A stretch of DNA of 64,000 nucleotides, from positions 62,001-126,000 of the forward strand of contig NZ_LWLB01000003.1 of the NCBI RefSeq assembly GCF_001905145.1. Direction: 5' to 3'. The notes under the pieces were generated by a model. That model made no database searches and was not told the origin of the DNA. It saw only the letters and a program-made list of their open reading frames with translations. Source of the DNA: Nocardiopsis sp. TSRI0078 (GTDB lineage Bacteria > Actinomycetota > Actinomycetes > Streptosporangiales > Streptosporangiaceae). A program made the translations under genes and the position numbers. This document shows positions 17,434 to 25,383 of this stretch, piece by piece. Numbering within the stretch: the stretch's first letter is position 1; each line of letters starts with the position of its first letter.

Positions 17434-18033
17434 CTAGAACTCCAGGCTGCGACGGCCCTCGAAGGCGCGTCCGAGGGTGACCTCGTCGGCGTACTCCAGG
17501 TCCCCGCCCACAGGCAGGCCACTGGCCAGACGGGTCACCTTCAACCCCATGGGTTTGACCAACCGCGCCAGATAGGTCGCGGTGGCCTCCCCTTCCAGGT
17601 TGGGATCCGTGGCCAGGATCAGCTCCGTCACCTGGCCGTCGGCCAGGCGGGTCATGAGCTCCTTGACGCGCAGGTCGTCGGGGCCCACGCCCTCGATGGG
17701 GCTGATGGCGCCGCCCAGGACGTGGTAGCGGCCCCGGAACTCGCGGGTGCGCTCGATGGCGACGACGTCCTTGGACTCCTCGACCACGCAGATGATCGCG
17801 GGGTCGCGGCGGGCGTCGCGGCAGATGCGGCACTGGGCCTCTTCGGCGACGTTGCCGCAGACCTCGCAGAAGCGCACCTTCTCCTTGACCTCGACAAGCG
17901 CGTTGACGAGGCGCTTGACGTCCGCGTGCTCGGCGGACAGCAGGTGGAAGGCGATGCGCTGCGCGCTTTTCGGACCGACGCCGGGCAGCCGCCCGAGCTC
18001 GTCGATCAGATTCTGTACCGCGCCTTCGTACAT
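17434..18033 (-). CDS. recR: Recombination mediator protein RecR
   Basis: A 199-aa protein of normal RecR length. HhH region at ~10-30 ([20 protein letters not shown]). Four-cysteine zinc finger at ~56-72 ([16 protein letters not shown]). Toprim domain with [15 protein letters not shown] and [15 protein letters not shown]. RecR acts with RecF and RecO to load RecA on gapped DNA. It normally follows ybaB in an operon. Here a 338-bp gap with a palindromic repeat separates them. Confidence 0.96.
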   Translation of the reverse strand: MYEGAVQNLIDELGRLPGVGPKSAQRIAFHLLSAEHADVKRLVNALVEVKEKVRFCEVCGNVAEEAQCRICRDARRDPAIICVVEESKDVVAIERTREFRGRYHVLGGAISPIEGVGPDDLRVKELMTRLADGQVTELILATDPNLEGEATATYLARLVKPMGLKVTRLASGLPVGGDLEYADEVTLGRAFEGRRSLEF

Positions 18034-18371
18034 CGCCTACCCACCAGGTCGGACCGGATCTTTCGGGGCGGTCCGTCTCCCCTCCTCCCACCGTATCCGC
18101 CGTGAGGACCTTCCGGGGACACGGCGGACCCCACCTGCCCACCGGACGGGTCCGGCCGCCCGGGCAGGCACGCGGACCGGCCCCGGAAGACCTTCCGCGA
18201 CCGTCGGCCCGGGCCCGCCTGGCGCGGTGACCAGTGTGATCCTGTACTCATGGCGAGGTCGGGCCCCCAGGTGCGCCACAGGTACAAGATCTACCGGTTC
18301 ACCACGGTGGTGTCGGGCAGGGTTTCGACGGGAGCCCCCGGATCACACCGGCAACGGTTCCGGCCGGTCCG
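18034..18371. other. Intergenic region between ybaB and recR
   Basis: 338 bp that contains the palindromic repeat copy 2 (18238-18291). I see nothing else with gene character. The recR promoter is presumably here. Confidence 0.45.
18238..18291. repeat. Imperfect inverted repeat, second member of the palindromic repeat family
   Basis: 18-nt arms (18238-18255 and 18274-18291) pair with one G-T wobble and three mismatches. Outer arm and loop sequences match the copy at 9638-9693: shared GATC, TGTAC, GCGAG, TCGGGC, CCCA and GGTACAAGATC in the same order. Confidence 0.7.
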
Positions 18372-18734
18372 TCAGAAGCCGGGGAGGCCGGGCATTCCGC
18401 CGGGCATCCCGCCACCGCCCAGGCCCTGGGCGAGCGGGCCCATCTTCTCCTGCTGGAGCTGCTCCACCTGCGCCTCGGCGTCGCGGATGGCCGCCAGGAC
18501 CAGGTCCGCCACGGTCTGCGCGCTCTCCTCCGCGTCGGAGGTGTCGATCGCCTGGGCGTCGACGGTGATGTCCTCGACCTGTCCGCGCCCGCTCAGCTTG
18601 ACCTTGACCAGGCCTCCGCCGGAGGTGCCCTCGACCTCAGCCTCCTCCAGTGCCTCCTGGGCCTCCACGAGCTGCTGCTGCATCTGCTGGGCCTGCTGGA
18701 GCAGGGCCTGCATGTCCATTCCGCCAGGGTTCAC
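18372..18734 (-). CDS. YbaB/EbfC nucleoid-associated protein
   Basis: A 120-aa DNA-binding protein. The N-terminal helix is rich in Gln (MDMQALLQQAQQMQQQLVEAQ), then comes the central beta region (VKVKLSGRGQVEDITVDAQAI) and a helical C-terminus with a Gly/Met/Pro-rich tail. The usual neighbours are dnaX upstream and recR downstream. Here dnaX is 4.2 kb away, with four unrelated genes in between. A second start at MDMQ is possible. Confidence 0.9.
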   Translation of the reverse strand: MNPGGMDMQALLQQAQQMQQQLVEAQEALEEAEVEGTSGGGLVKVKLSGRGQVEDITVDAQAIDTSDAEESAQTVADLVLAAIRDAEAQVEQLQQEKMGPLAQGLGGGGMPGGMPGLPGF

Positions 18735-18755
18735 GGCCGTCTCCTCGCCGCACTC

Positions 18756-19220
18756 TCAGTGCTGGGTCTCGCTGTCATGTCGCTGTTGCTGTGAGCGTAA
18801 CCGGTCATCGGCGAACATGCGGGCGTCGTCGGCGGCGCCGTGCGGAGCCAGCCCGGTGTCCGCCCCTTCGCGGGCTCCGGTGGCGTTACCGATCACCCTG
18901 TCCAGCGAGTCCCTGGTCCTCTCCATCCGGCGGATGGCGTCGTCGACCCGCGCCCGCTCGGCCCGGAGCCCGTCCAGCAGGTCGGGGGCGGGCTCGCCGC
19001 GTTCGCGGGCGTACATGCACGGCATGAGCTCGCGCACGGTGTCGCTGTTGAGGCCCGCCGCGAACAGGCACTGGATGCGGTCGACCCGTTCGAGGGCGTC
19101 CGCACCGTACTCGCGGTGCCCGCCCGGGGTCCGGGTGGAGGCGAGCAGCCCCTGTTCCTCGTAGTAGCGCAGCGACCTGGGGCTGACCCCGGTCCGCCGC
19201 GACAGCTCACCGATACGCAC
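18756..19220 (-). CDS. MerR-family regulator
   Basis: A 154-aa regulator starting at GTG 19220 with AGGAGG 5 nt upstream. The MerR HTH is clear: RIGELSRRTGVSPRSLRYYEEQGLLASTRTPGGHREYG. A coiled dimerisation helix (LDGLRAERARVDDAIRRMERTRDSLDRVI) follows. There is one Cys in the early helix region and no metal-binding loop, so a drug- or redox-responsive role fits better than metal sensing. It is divergent from the OYE gene, whose promoter has MerR-type geometry. Confidence 0.88.
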   Translation of the reverse strand: MRIGELSRRTGVSPRSLRYYEEQGLLASTRTPGGHREYGADALERVDRIQCLFAAGLNSDTVRELMPCMYARERGEPAPDLLDGLRAERARVDDAIRRMERTRDSLDRVIGNATGAREGADTGLAPHGAADDARMFADDRLRSQQQRHDSETQH

Positions 19221-19250
19221 CGGTCCTCCTGTGACGTGCCGCACAAGGGC

Positions 19251-19282
19251 TTGAAACTGACATCCATGTCAGATTCTACGCT
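19251..19282 (+). promoter_or_regulatory. MerR-type promoter of the OYE gene
   Basis: -35 TTGAAA (19251-19256) and -10 TACGCT (19277-19282) are separated by 20 nt, the long spacer typical of MerR-activated promoters. The spacer contains the palindrome CTGACAT-CC-ATGTCAG. The -10 ends 7 nt before the OYE ATG, so the message is likely leaderless. Confidence 0.75.
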
Positions 19283-19288
19283 CTTCCC

Positions 19289-20476
19289 ATGAACACGACG
19301 GGCACGGCGGACACCGCCCTCCACACGACCGAAGCGACCACCGAGAACACCGAGAACCCGCTGCTCAGCGCGTACGATCTCGCCGGCCTCACCCTGCCCA
19401 ACCGGGTGGTCATGGCGCCCATGACCCGCCTGCGCGCCGACCGCCGGTCGGTACCCCGGCCGGTGATGGCCGAGTACTACGCGCAGCGCGCCGGAGCCGG
19501 GCTGATCGTCTCCGAGGGCATCGCCCCGAGCCTGACCGGACAGCTGTACCTCACCCAGCCGGGGCTGTTCACCGAGGAGCAGGAGCAGGCCTGGCGCCGG
19601 GTCACCGACGCCGTGCACGGCGCGGGCGGCCGCATCTTCGCCCAGGTCATGCACGCCGGACGCAACGGCCACCCGGCCAACCGGCATGACGGCGGCGCCC
19701 CCCTGGCGCCCTCCGCGGTCCGCGCCCCCGGACCGCTGCACACGCTCGACGGCAAGGTGGACACCGTGGTCCCGCGCGCGATGACCGCCGCCGAGGTGCG
19801 CCGGGCCGTCACCGACCACGCCGAGGCGGCGCGCGCCGCGGTCCGGGCCGGCTTCGACGGGGTGGAGGTCCACGGCGCCAACAGCTACCTGCCGCACCAG
19901 TTCCTCGCCGACAACACCAACCTGCGCACGGACCGGTACGGCGGGGACGTGGTCGGACGGATCCGGTTCGCCGTGGAGGCGATCGAGGCGGTGGCCGACG
20001 CGGTCGGCGCGCACAGGGTGGGGTTGCGGATCTCTCCGGGCAACCCCGAGGGCGGGATGGTCGAGCGCGACCCGGCCCCCGTCTACCGGGAGCTGCTGGC
20101 GGCCCTGGATCCGCTCGGACTGGCGTACCTGCACCTCACGGACGATCCGGTGTACCCGGCGCTGGACGACCTGCGCCCGCGCTGGAGCGGGACCCTCGTG
20201 GGCAACACCGGCGAGCACGAGGAGACCACCCCCGAGAGCGCCGCACGCCTGAGGGCCCACGGGCGCGCCGACCTGGTCTCGGTCGGGCGCCCCTACATCG
20301 CCAACCCGGACGCGGTCGAGCGGATCGCCGCCGGTGTCCCGTGGGCGCCGATCAGGGAGAAGGACTTCCACTATTCGTCCGGCCCCGGGGGATATGTGGA
20401 CTATCCGCGCCACGACACGGGAACGACTCACTCGGACGGGACTCTCACCAGCGAAGAGAACGAAGGGTGCCGCTGA
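19289..20476 (+). CDS. Old yellow enzyme-family NAD(P)H:flavin oxidoreductase
   Basis: A 395-aa FMN beta/alpha-barrel enzyme. Signatures: LPNRVVMAPMTRLRAD at the N-terminus, GLIVSEGIAPS, AQVMHAGRNGHP, GFDGVEVHGANSYLPHQFLADNTNLRTDRYGG (about residues 191-222) and SVGRPYIANPD near the end. OYEs reduce activated alkenes, nitro compounds and quinones. The divergent MerR regulator and its palindromic promoter suggest induction by an electrophile or oxidant. The C-terminal ~35 residues are polar and lie beyond the barrel. Confidence 0.92.
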   Translation: MNTTGTADTALHTTEATTENTENPLLSAYDLAGLTLPNRVVMAPMTRLRADRRSVPRPVMAEYYAQRAGAGLIVSEGIAPSLTGQLYLTQPGLFTEEQEQAWRRVTDAVHGAGGRIFAQVMHAGRNGHPANRHDGGAPLAPSAVRAPGPLHTLDGKVDTVVPRAMTAAEVRRAVTDHAEAARAAVRAGFDGVEVHGANSYLPHQFLADNTNLRTDRYGGDVVGRIRFAVEAIEAVADAVGAHRVGLRISPGNPEGGMVERDPAPVYRELLAALDPLGLAYLHLTDDPVYPALDDLRPRWSGTLVGNTGEHEETTPESAARLRAHGRADLVSVGRPYIANPDAVERIAAGVPWAPIREKDFHYSSGPGGYVDYPRHDTGTTHSDGTLTSEENEGCR

Positions 20477-20575
20477 CATCACCCTCGGTTGAAAAGGTGC
20501 CTCGCGGGGCACAAAAGTTCCGGTGGTGTCTCGGGCACCGCCGGCAGCCACGGGAAGCCACGGGGGACTGAGGAC

Positions 20576-21745
20576 GTGTTGACCGCCAGGGAGCGCCACT
20601 CGGCGCTGGTCGAGGCGATGGTCGCGGACGGCACGCTGACCGACGCCTCCCTCATCGCCGCGTTCCGGTCGGTGCCCCGCCACCGCTTCATTCCCGGGAC
20701 GGGGGCACTGACCGCGCACGGGACCGCCCTCAACGCCAACAGCAACCCCGAACGGTGGCTCGCGGCCGTCTACGCCGACAACGCCATCGTCACCCAGGTC
20801 GACGACCCCTTCGTCCCCGAGCGCAGGGAGGCGCCCGCGCCCCGCGAACCGGCCCCCCGGCGCGGGGAGGAGGCCTCGACCTCGTCCAGCTCGGCGCCCA
20901 CGGTCCTCGCGCGCCTGCTGGAGCTGGCCGACCTGGCCAACGGGCAGAGGGTGCTGGAGGTGGGCACCGGGACCGCCTGGAACACGGCGCTGCTGGCGCA
21001 CCGGCTGGGCGACAGCGCCGTCACCTCACTGGAGATCGACCCCCGGCTGGCCAGAGCGGCCCGGGAGGCGCTTCGCGCGGAGGGCTACTCCCCCGCCGTC
21101 CACCTGGCCGACGGGTACGGGGGGTATCCGCCCGGCGCGCCCTACGACCGCCTCACCTCGACCTGCGGCGTGCGTCGGCTGCCGCCCGCGTGGCTGGAGC
21201 AGCTGCGCCCGGGCGGCCTGGCGGTCTGCCCGTGGGGGCTGCTGGAGGGGGCCGGGGTGCTCGCGCGGATCGAGTGCCCCGGGGACGGGTCGGCCCGGGG
21301 AAGCTTCCACGGCGGGGTGGGGTTCGTGCCGCTGCGCACCCCCGAGCCCCCGCTTCGGCCGGTACGGGACGCGGGACAGCAGCCCGACGAGTACCGGCTC
21401 ACCCAGACCGATCCGGTGGCGCCGCTGATGGCGTTCCCGTCGGCGTTCGCGCTGTCGGTGATGGTGCCGGGCTGGCGGATGCGGCGCCGGTGGATCGGCA
21501 CCGGATCGGGTGTGTGGGTGTGCGACCAGGAGGGCTCCTCGTGGGTGCGGGTCTACCCCTACGGCACCTCGTGGATGGTCGAACAGGGCGGTCCGAGGAG
21601 CATCTGGGACGAGTTCGAGGAGGCCCTGGAGCTGTGGGAGGAGCTGGGAGAGCCCGGACCGGACCGGTTCGGGCTGTCGGTGGACACCGACGGCGCGCAC
21701 CGGGTGTGGCTGGACTCGCCGGACGGCCGGAGCTGGCCGCTGTGA
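20576..21745 (+). CDS. SAM-dependent methyltransferase, protein-L-isoaspartate methyltransferase-like
   Basis: A 389-aa protein from GTG 20576 (a weak AGG lies nearby, so the start is tentative). The N-terminal part FRSVPRHRFIPGTG and YADNAIVTQVDD resembles PCMT-type enzymes. The SAM motif is RVLEVGTGTAWNTALLAHRLG (about 122-142), with motif II/III regions VTSLEIDPRLARAAREAL and YDRLTSTCGVRRLP. The ~180-residue C-terminal extension ends in Trp/Asp-rich segments (WVRVYPYGTSWMVEQGG, VWLDSPDGRSWPL) and is not part of the repair enzyme. The substrate is therefore uncertain. Confidence 0.75.
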   Translation: MLTARERHSALVEAMVADGTLTDASLIAAFRSVPRHRFIPGTGALTAHGTALNANSNPERWLAAVYADNAIVTQVDDPFVPERREAPAPREPAPRRGEEASTSSSSAPTVLARLLELADLANGQRVLEVGTGTAWNTALLAHRLGDSAVTSLEIDPRLARAAREALRAEGYSPAVHLADGYGGYPPGAPYDRLTSTCGVRRLPPAWLEQLRPGGLAVCPWGLLEGAGVLARIECPGDGSARGSFHGGVGFVPLRTPEPPLRPVRDAGQQPDEYRLTQTDPVAPLMAFPSAFALSVMVPGWRMRRRWIGTGSGVWVCDQEGSSWVRVYPYGTSWMVEQGGPRSIWDEFEEALELWEELGEPGPDRFGLSVDTDGAHRVWLDSPDGRSWPL

Positions 21746-21750
21746 ACGCC

Positions 21751-21776
21751 GACGGCCCCCTGAGCAGGGGGCCGTC
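21751..21776. terminator. Bidirectional hairpin after the methyltransferase gene
   Basis: Perfect arms GACGGCCCCCTG / CAGGGGGCCGTC, between convergent genes. Confidence 0.75.
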
Positions 21777-21785
21777 ACCGTGCGC

Positions 21786-22001
21786 TCACGCCGTTCCTTC
21801 GGCGTCCCCCGCCTTCTCGGATCCCTCGGAACCGCGGGAGGCGTTCTTCTCCTGGAGCCTGCGCAGGAGTTCCTGCCTGCGCTCCACGGCGTCGGTGCTG
21901 GGCCCGCCCTTGCTGCCGCCCTTGTCCCCGCGGAGCGCGGAGCGGGAGACGGTGGTGCGCTGGCCGCCCATACCGAGAAGGTTGTCGCTGTTCCTGGCCA
22001 T
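21786..22001 (-). CDS. Small conserved protein, DUF6243-like
   Basis: A 71-aa soluble protein with an excellent ribosome site (GAAAGGAGA) before ATG 22001. The N-terminal MARNSDNLLGMGGQRTTVSRSALRG matches a small actinomycete family with a NNLLGxGGQ motif that I recall as DUF6243. A helix ERRQELLRRLQEK follows. Function unknown. It lies tail-to-tail with the methyltransferase and divergent from the TetR gene. Confidence 0.7.
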   Translation of the reverse strand: MARNSDNLLGMGGQRTTVSRSALRGDKGGSKGGPSTDAVERRQELLRRLQEKNASRGSEGSEKAGDAEGTA

Positions 22002-22078
22002 GCGGATCTCCTTTCCCTCAGGCCGGACACACGAGGTCCGGCCGGAATCGATCCCGACCCCCGAAGAGTATCCCCACC

Positions 22079-22115
22079 AAGACGATACGTCTCGTCCTTT
22101 TTCAGCCGCTACCGT
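22079..22115 (+). promoter_or_regulatory. Inverted repeat and -10 box upstream of tetR
   Basis: GACGATACGTCTCGTC (22080-22095) is a near-palindrome with one mismatched pair. It is followed by a -10-like TACCGT (22110-22115) that ends 8 nt before the ATG. Autorepression by the TetR protein is likely. Confidence 0.5.
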
Positions 22116-22122
22116 GGCAGAT

Positions 22123-22749
22123 ATGGCAGAGAGCACCGCACAGGAAGAGACCCGGGCCCGCCGCCCCGACCCCCGGCGCCGCAGCGAACGCTCACGGCGC
22201 GCCATCCTGGACGCCGCCACCGAACTGCTGGGCGAGGTCGGCTACGCGAAGCTGACCATGGAGGCCATCGCGGCCAGGGCCGGGGTGGGCAAGCAGACCA
22301 TCTACCGGTGGTGGCCCTCCAAGGCGGCCGTGGTCTTCGACGTGTTCACTGCGCTGACCGGCGGGAGCGCCGGGGATCCGCTGCCCGACACCGGCGACCT
22401 GGCCGCCGACCTGAGGACGGTGCTCCGCGCCACCGTGGACGAGTTCCACGTACCGGAGATGGACCGGACCACCCGGGCGTTCACCGCGGAGATGCAGAGC
22501 GACCCGGCCCTCGCCGAGGCCGTCAACGAGCGCCTGGTCCGTCCGAACACGGAAGCGCTCAAGGACCGGCTGCGCTCCGCCGTCGACACGGGAGAGGTGG
22601 ACCCTGGGGCCGACTTGGAACTGGCCGCGGAACTGCTCAACGGGCCGGTCCACCACCGCTGGCTGCTGCGCACCGCGCCGCTCACCCACGCGTACGTGGA
22701 CGAGTTGGTGGACACGGTGCTGCGCGCCCTGCGTCCCGGGCAGCGCTAG
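22123..22749 (+). CDS. TetR/AcrR-family regulator
   Basis: A 208-aa repressor. Basic N-terminus (DPRRRSERSRRAILDAATELL), HTH with LTMEAIAARAGVGKQTIYRWWPSKAAVVFDVF (about 45-76), then a TetR_C domain with ADLRTVLRATVDEFHVPEMDR and ELLNGPVHHRWLLRTAPL. The W-W-P-S-K variant is typical of a group that often controls efflux or oxidoreductases. No clear target lies downstream: dnaX converges. It is likely leaderless. Confidence 0.87.
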   Translation: MAESTAQEETRARRPDPRRRSERSRRAILDAATELLGEVGYAKLTMEAIAARAGVGKQTIYRWWPSKAAVVFDVFTALTGGSAGDPLPDTGDLAADLRTVLRATVDEFHVPEMDRTTRAFTAEMQSDPALAEAVNERLVRPNTEALKDRLRSAVDTGEVDPGADLELAAELLNGPVHHRWLLRTAPLTHAYVDELVDTVLRALRPGQR

Positions 22750-22894
22750 CGACCGGAGATGTCGCAGGTGTGGGGCGAGCGGTTCCATGCCGGTCGCCGG
22801 TCAGGGTCGGCCCGGCGGACCTTCTCGGTCGGTACGGCGCCGCGGGCGGGCCCGCTCCGGCGGGCTCCCCCGGCCGTCGCCCCGGACCGGCGCC

Positions 22895-25063
22895 CTAGAA
22901 GGACGCGTCCGGGGCCTCGTGCTCGATCTCCTCGATGACCCGGCCGCCGAGCTCGGACTCGATGAGCGAGGTTCCGGCGCCCGGGGGCATCGGAGCGCTC
23001 GGGGAGGCCTTCCCCCCGGAGGGGGCCTGGTCCTGGGCCCGGGGTTCGGGCTGCTTCGGCGCGGGCGCCGACGAGGGCTCCGGTGAGGAGGGCGCCGGGT
23101 CGGCGTACTCCGGCGGAGGCGCCGCGGCCGCGTCCTCATAGGGGTCGGGCGGCGGCTCCTGGAGCCCGGTGACGATCCGGTCCGGCGGCGGTCCGGCGGG
23201 CCCGGACGCGGCCCTGGGAGCGGACGCGGGCTCGGGGGCGGGTTCTGCGGAGGGTGCGGCGGGGCGCGCGGGTTCGGGAGCGGGCGCGTCCCATCCCGCG
23301 GGCTCGGCCGGACGTGCGGGCTCGGCCGGACGTGCGGGCTCGGCCCTGCGCGCGGGGGCGGGGGGAGCCGCGGCACTGCCCGCGGCGGCCACGCGCACCT
23401 CCGCTCCGAGGACCTGCTGGATCGCGGCGGCGACCACCTGGTCGCTGCCGCTGTTGCTGAAGCCCTTGGCCTCGTTGGGCCGGGAGAAGCCGAGCAGGAC
23501 GGTGCCGCCCTCCACCCCGACCGGGCGGACGTCGCTTCCGCTCAGCACCATCCAGGTGAACCGGCGGCGGCCCTTGACCGCCTCCAGGACCTGGTTCCAG
23601 GCGCCCTGCAACCGTCCCAGGTCCAGTGGGCCGCCGGACGGCGCGGGCGCCTGCCCCTGGCCGGGCGTGCTCTGCCGGACCGGGGCGTCCCAGCCCGCGG
23701 GCTCGGAGCGCCGTTCCGCGGGAGCCGGGGCCGGGGCGGGGTCCGGCCGGGCCGCGGGAGCCGGTGTCCCGGCGGCCCGCGCGGGCTCGGGCGCGGCCGC
23801 CGGGGAGGGCGGAGAGGGCTGGGAGGGCTGCGGAGCCGGAGTGGTCGGCGCCGGCGCGGGCTGGACCTGGGCCGCGGGAGCGGCGGGAGCGACGGCACCG
23901 GAGGCGATCCGGCGCTCCATCTGCTCCAGGCGGGCCAGCAGGGCCACGCCCTGGTCGCCGTCGGTGCCCGGCAGCAGCACCCGCGAGCACATGAGTTCCA
24001 GCAGCAGCCGGGGCGCGGTGGCCCCGCGCATCTCGGTCAGCCCCTGGTTGAGGATGTCGGCGGCGCGGGTGAGCTCGGCCGGGCCCAGGCGCGAGGCCTG
24101 GTCCTTCATCTGCTCGACCGCCTCCGGGGCGACGTTGATCAGGCCCTTGTCCAGGGCGTCGGGTACGGCGGCCAGCACGACCAGGTCGCGGAAGCGCTCC
24201 AGCAGGTCCGTGGTGAAGCGGCGCGGGTCGTGGCCGCCCTCCACCACGCGGTCGATCAGGCCGAACACGGCCGCGCCGTCGCGGGCGCCGAGGGCGTCGA
24301 CCATCTCGCCGAGCAGGCTGGAGTCGGTGTAGCCCAGCAGGGAGACGGCGCCCTCGCGGGTGATGCCGCCCTCGTCCGAACCGGCGATGAGCTGGTCCAG
24401 CACCGAGAGCGTGTCACGCGCCGAGCCCGCGCCCGCACGCACGACCAGCGGCAGCACGGCCGGGTCGTAGGAGATGTCCTCCTGCTTGAGCAGGTCCTCC
24501 ATGAGCTCCTTGAGGGTGCTCGGCGGGATGAGGCGGAAGGGGTAGTGGTGGGTCCGCGAGCGGATCGTGCCGATGACCTTCTCGGGCTCGGTGGTCGCGA
24601 ACACGAACTTCAGGTGCGGCGGGGGCTCCTCCACCAGCTTGAGGAGGGCGTTGAAACCCTCCCGGGTCACCATGTGCGCCTCGTCGATGATGTAGATCTT
24701 GTAGCGCGAGTTGACCGGGGAGAAGAAGGCGCGCTCGCGCAGGTCGCGGGCGTCGTCCACACCGCCGTGGGAGGCGGCGTCGATCTCGATGACGTCGATG
24801 CTGCCGCCGCCGTCGGGGGCCAGCGCCACGCAGGAGTCGCAGGTGCCGCACGGGTCCGGGGTGGGACCGTCGGCGCAGTTGAGGGAGCGGGCCAGGATGC
24901 GGGCGCTGGTGGTCTTGCCACAGCCGCGCGGGCCGCTGAACAGGTAGGCGTGGTTGATCCGTCCGCTGCGCAGTGCCTGGCGCAGCGGGTCCGTCACGTG
25001 TTCCTGTCCGCGGACCTCGCCGAACGTCGCGGGCCGGTACTTGCGGTACAGCGCGATGCTCAC
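22895..25063 (-). CDS. dnaX: DNA polymerase III subunits gamma and tau
   Basis: A 722-aa clamp-loader ATPase. Walker A is GPRGCGKTTSARILA (about residue 44). The zinc module is C-x8-C-x2-C-x2-C within NCADGPTPDPCGTCDSC. DEAHMV is Walker B and the sensor region is FVFATTEPEKVIGTIRSRTHHY. Domain III follows to ~370. Residues ~370-720 are Ala/Pro/Glu-rich with an embedded tau-like folded piece (LDLGRLQGAWNQVLEAVKGRRRFTWMVLSGSDVRPV). Repeats of PARPAEPARPAEPAG are visible. The SRP RNA lies ~110 nt upstream on the same strand, as is common in actinomycetes. Confidence 0.95.
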   Translation of the reverse strand: MSIALYRKYRPATFGEVRGQEHVTDPLRQALRSGRINHAYLFSGPRGCGKTTSARILARSLNCADGPTPDPCGTCDSCVALAPDGGGSIDVIEIDAASHGGVDDARDLRERAFFSPVNSRYKIYIIDEAHMVTREGFNALLKLVEEPPPHLKFVFATTEPEKVIGTIRSRTHHYPFRLIPPSTLKELMEDLLKQEDISYDPAVLPLVVRAGAGSARDTLSVLDQLIAGSDEGGITREGAVSLLGYTDSSLLGEMVDALGARDGAAVFGLIDRVVEGGHDPRRFTTDLLERFRDLVVLAAVPDALDKGLINVAPEAVEQMKDQASRLGPAELTRAADILNQGLTEMRGATAPRLLLELMCSRVLLPGTDGDQGVALLARLEQMERRIASGAVAPAAPAAQVQPAPAPTTPAPQPSQPSPPSPAAAPEPARAAGTPAPAARPDPAPAPAPAERRSEPAGWDAPVRQSTPGQGQAPAPSGGPLDLGRLQGAWNQVLEAVKGRRRFTWMVLSGSDVRPVGVEGGTVLLGFSRPNEAKGFSNSGSDQVVAAAIQQVLGAEVRVAAAGSAAAPPAPARRAEPARPAEPARPAEPAGWDAPAPEPARPAAPSAEPAPEPASAPRAASGPAGPPPDRIVTGLQEPPPDPYEDAAAAPPPEYADPAPSSPEPSSAPAPKQPEPRAQDQAPSGGKASPSAPMPPGAGTSLIESELGGRVIEEIEHEAPDASF

Positions 25064-25174
25064 GGTGTGATCACTCCCCTGGTCCCTGCCACGTGTCCAT
25101 TCAACCCGCGAGCAGTGACAACTCGCGCCGGTTGGCGCAGACCGGGAGGGGTTCGACCGGGCCGGAGAAAGAGA

Positions 25175-25270
25175 AAGGACCCCCCGCGCACCCGCCAGAG
25201 CCTACTTATCCTTGCTGCCTTCCGGCCCTGGGGAGGTTCATAGGATGACGCCGCACGAGGGGTCTGCCCC
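25175..25270 (-). ncRNA. ffs: Bacterial small SRP RNA (4.5S)
   Basis: Read on the minus strand, the conserved apical domain CCAGGGCCGGAAGGCAGCAA is present (GGAA tetraloop and A-rich internal loop region). The 5' GACCCCUCGUGC pairs over 12 positions, with G-U pairs, with the 3' GCGCGGGGGGUC. A pyrimidine-rich tail (CCUUUCUCUUUCUCC) follows. It binds Ffh for co-translational protein targeting. The ends are estimated from the closing stem. Confidence 0.9.
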
Positions 25271-25383
25271 GAGTCTATCCGACACCCGGACTGCTCTGGC
25301 AACCTGTCCGCGCCCCTGTGCGTGATCCCTCCGGTCCAGGACCACACGCCCCTGTTTGGATGAGCGGCGCGTCCGCGGACATC

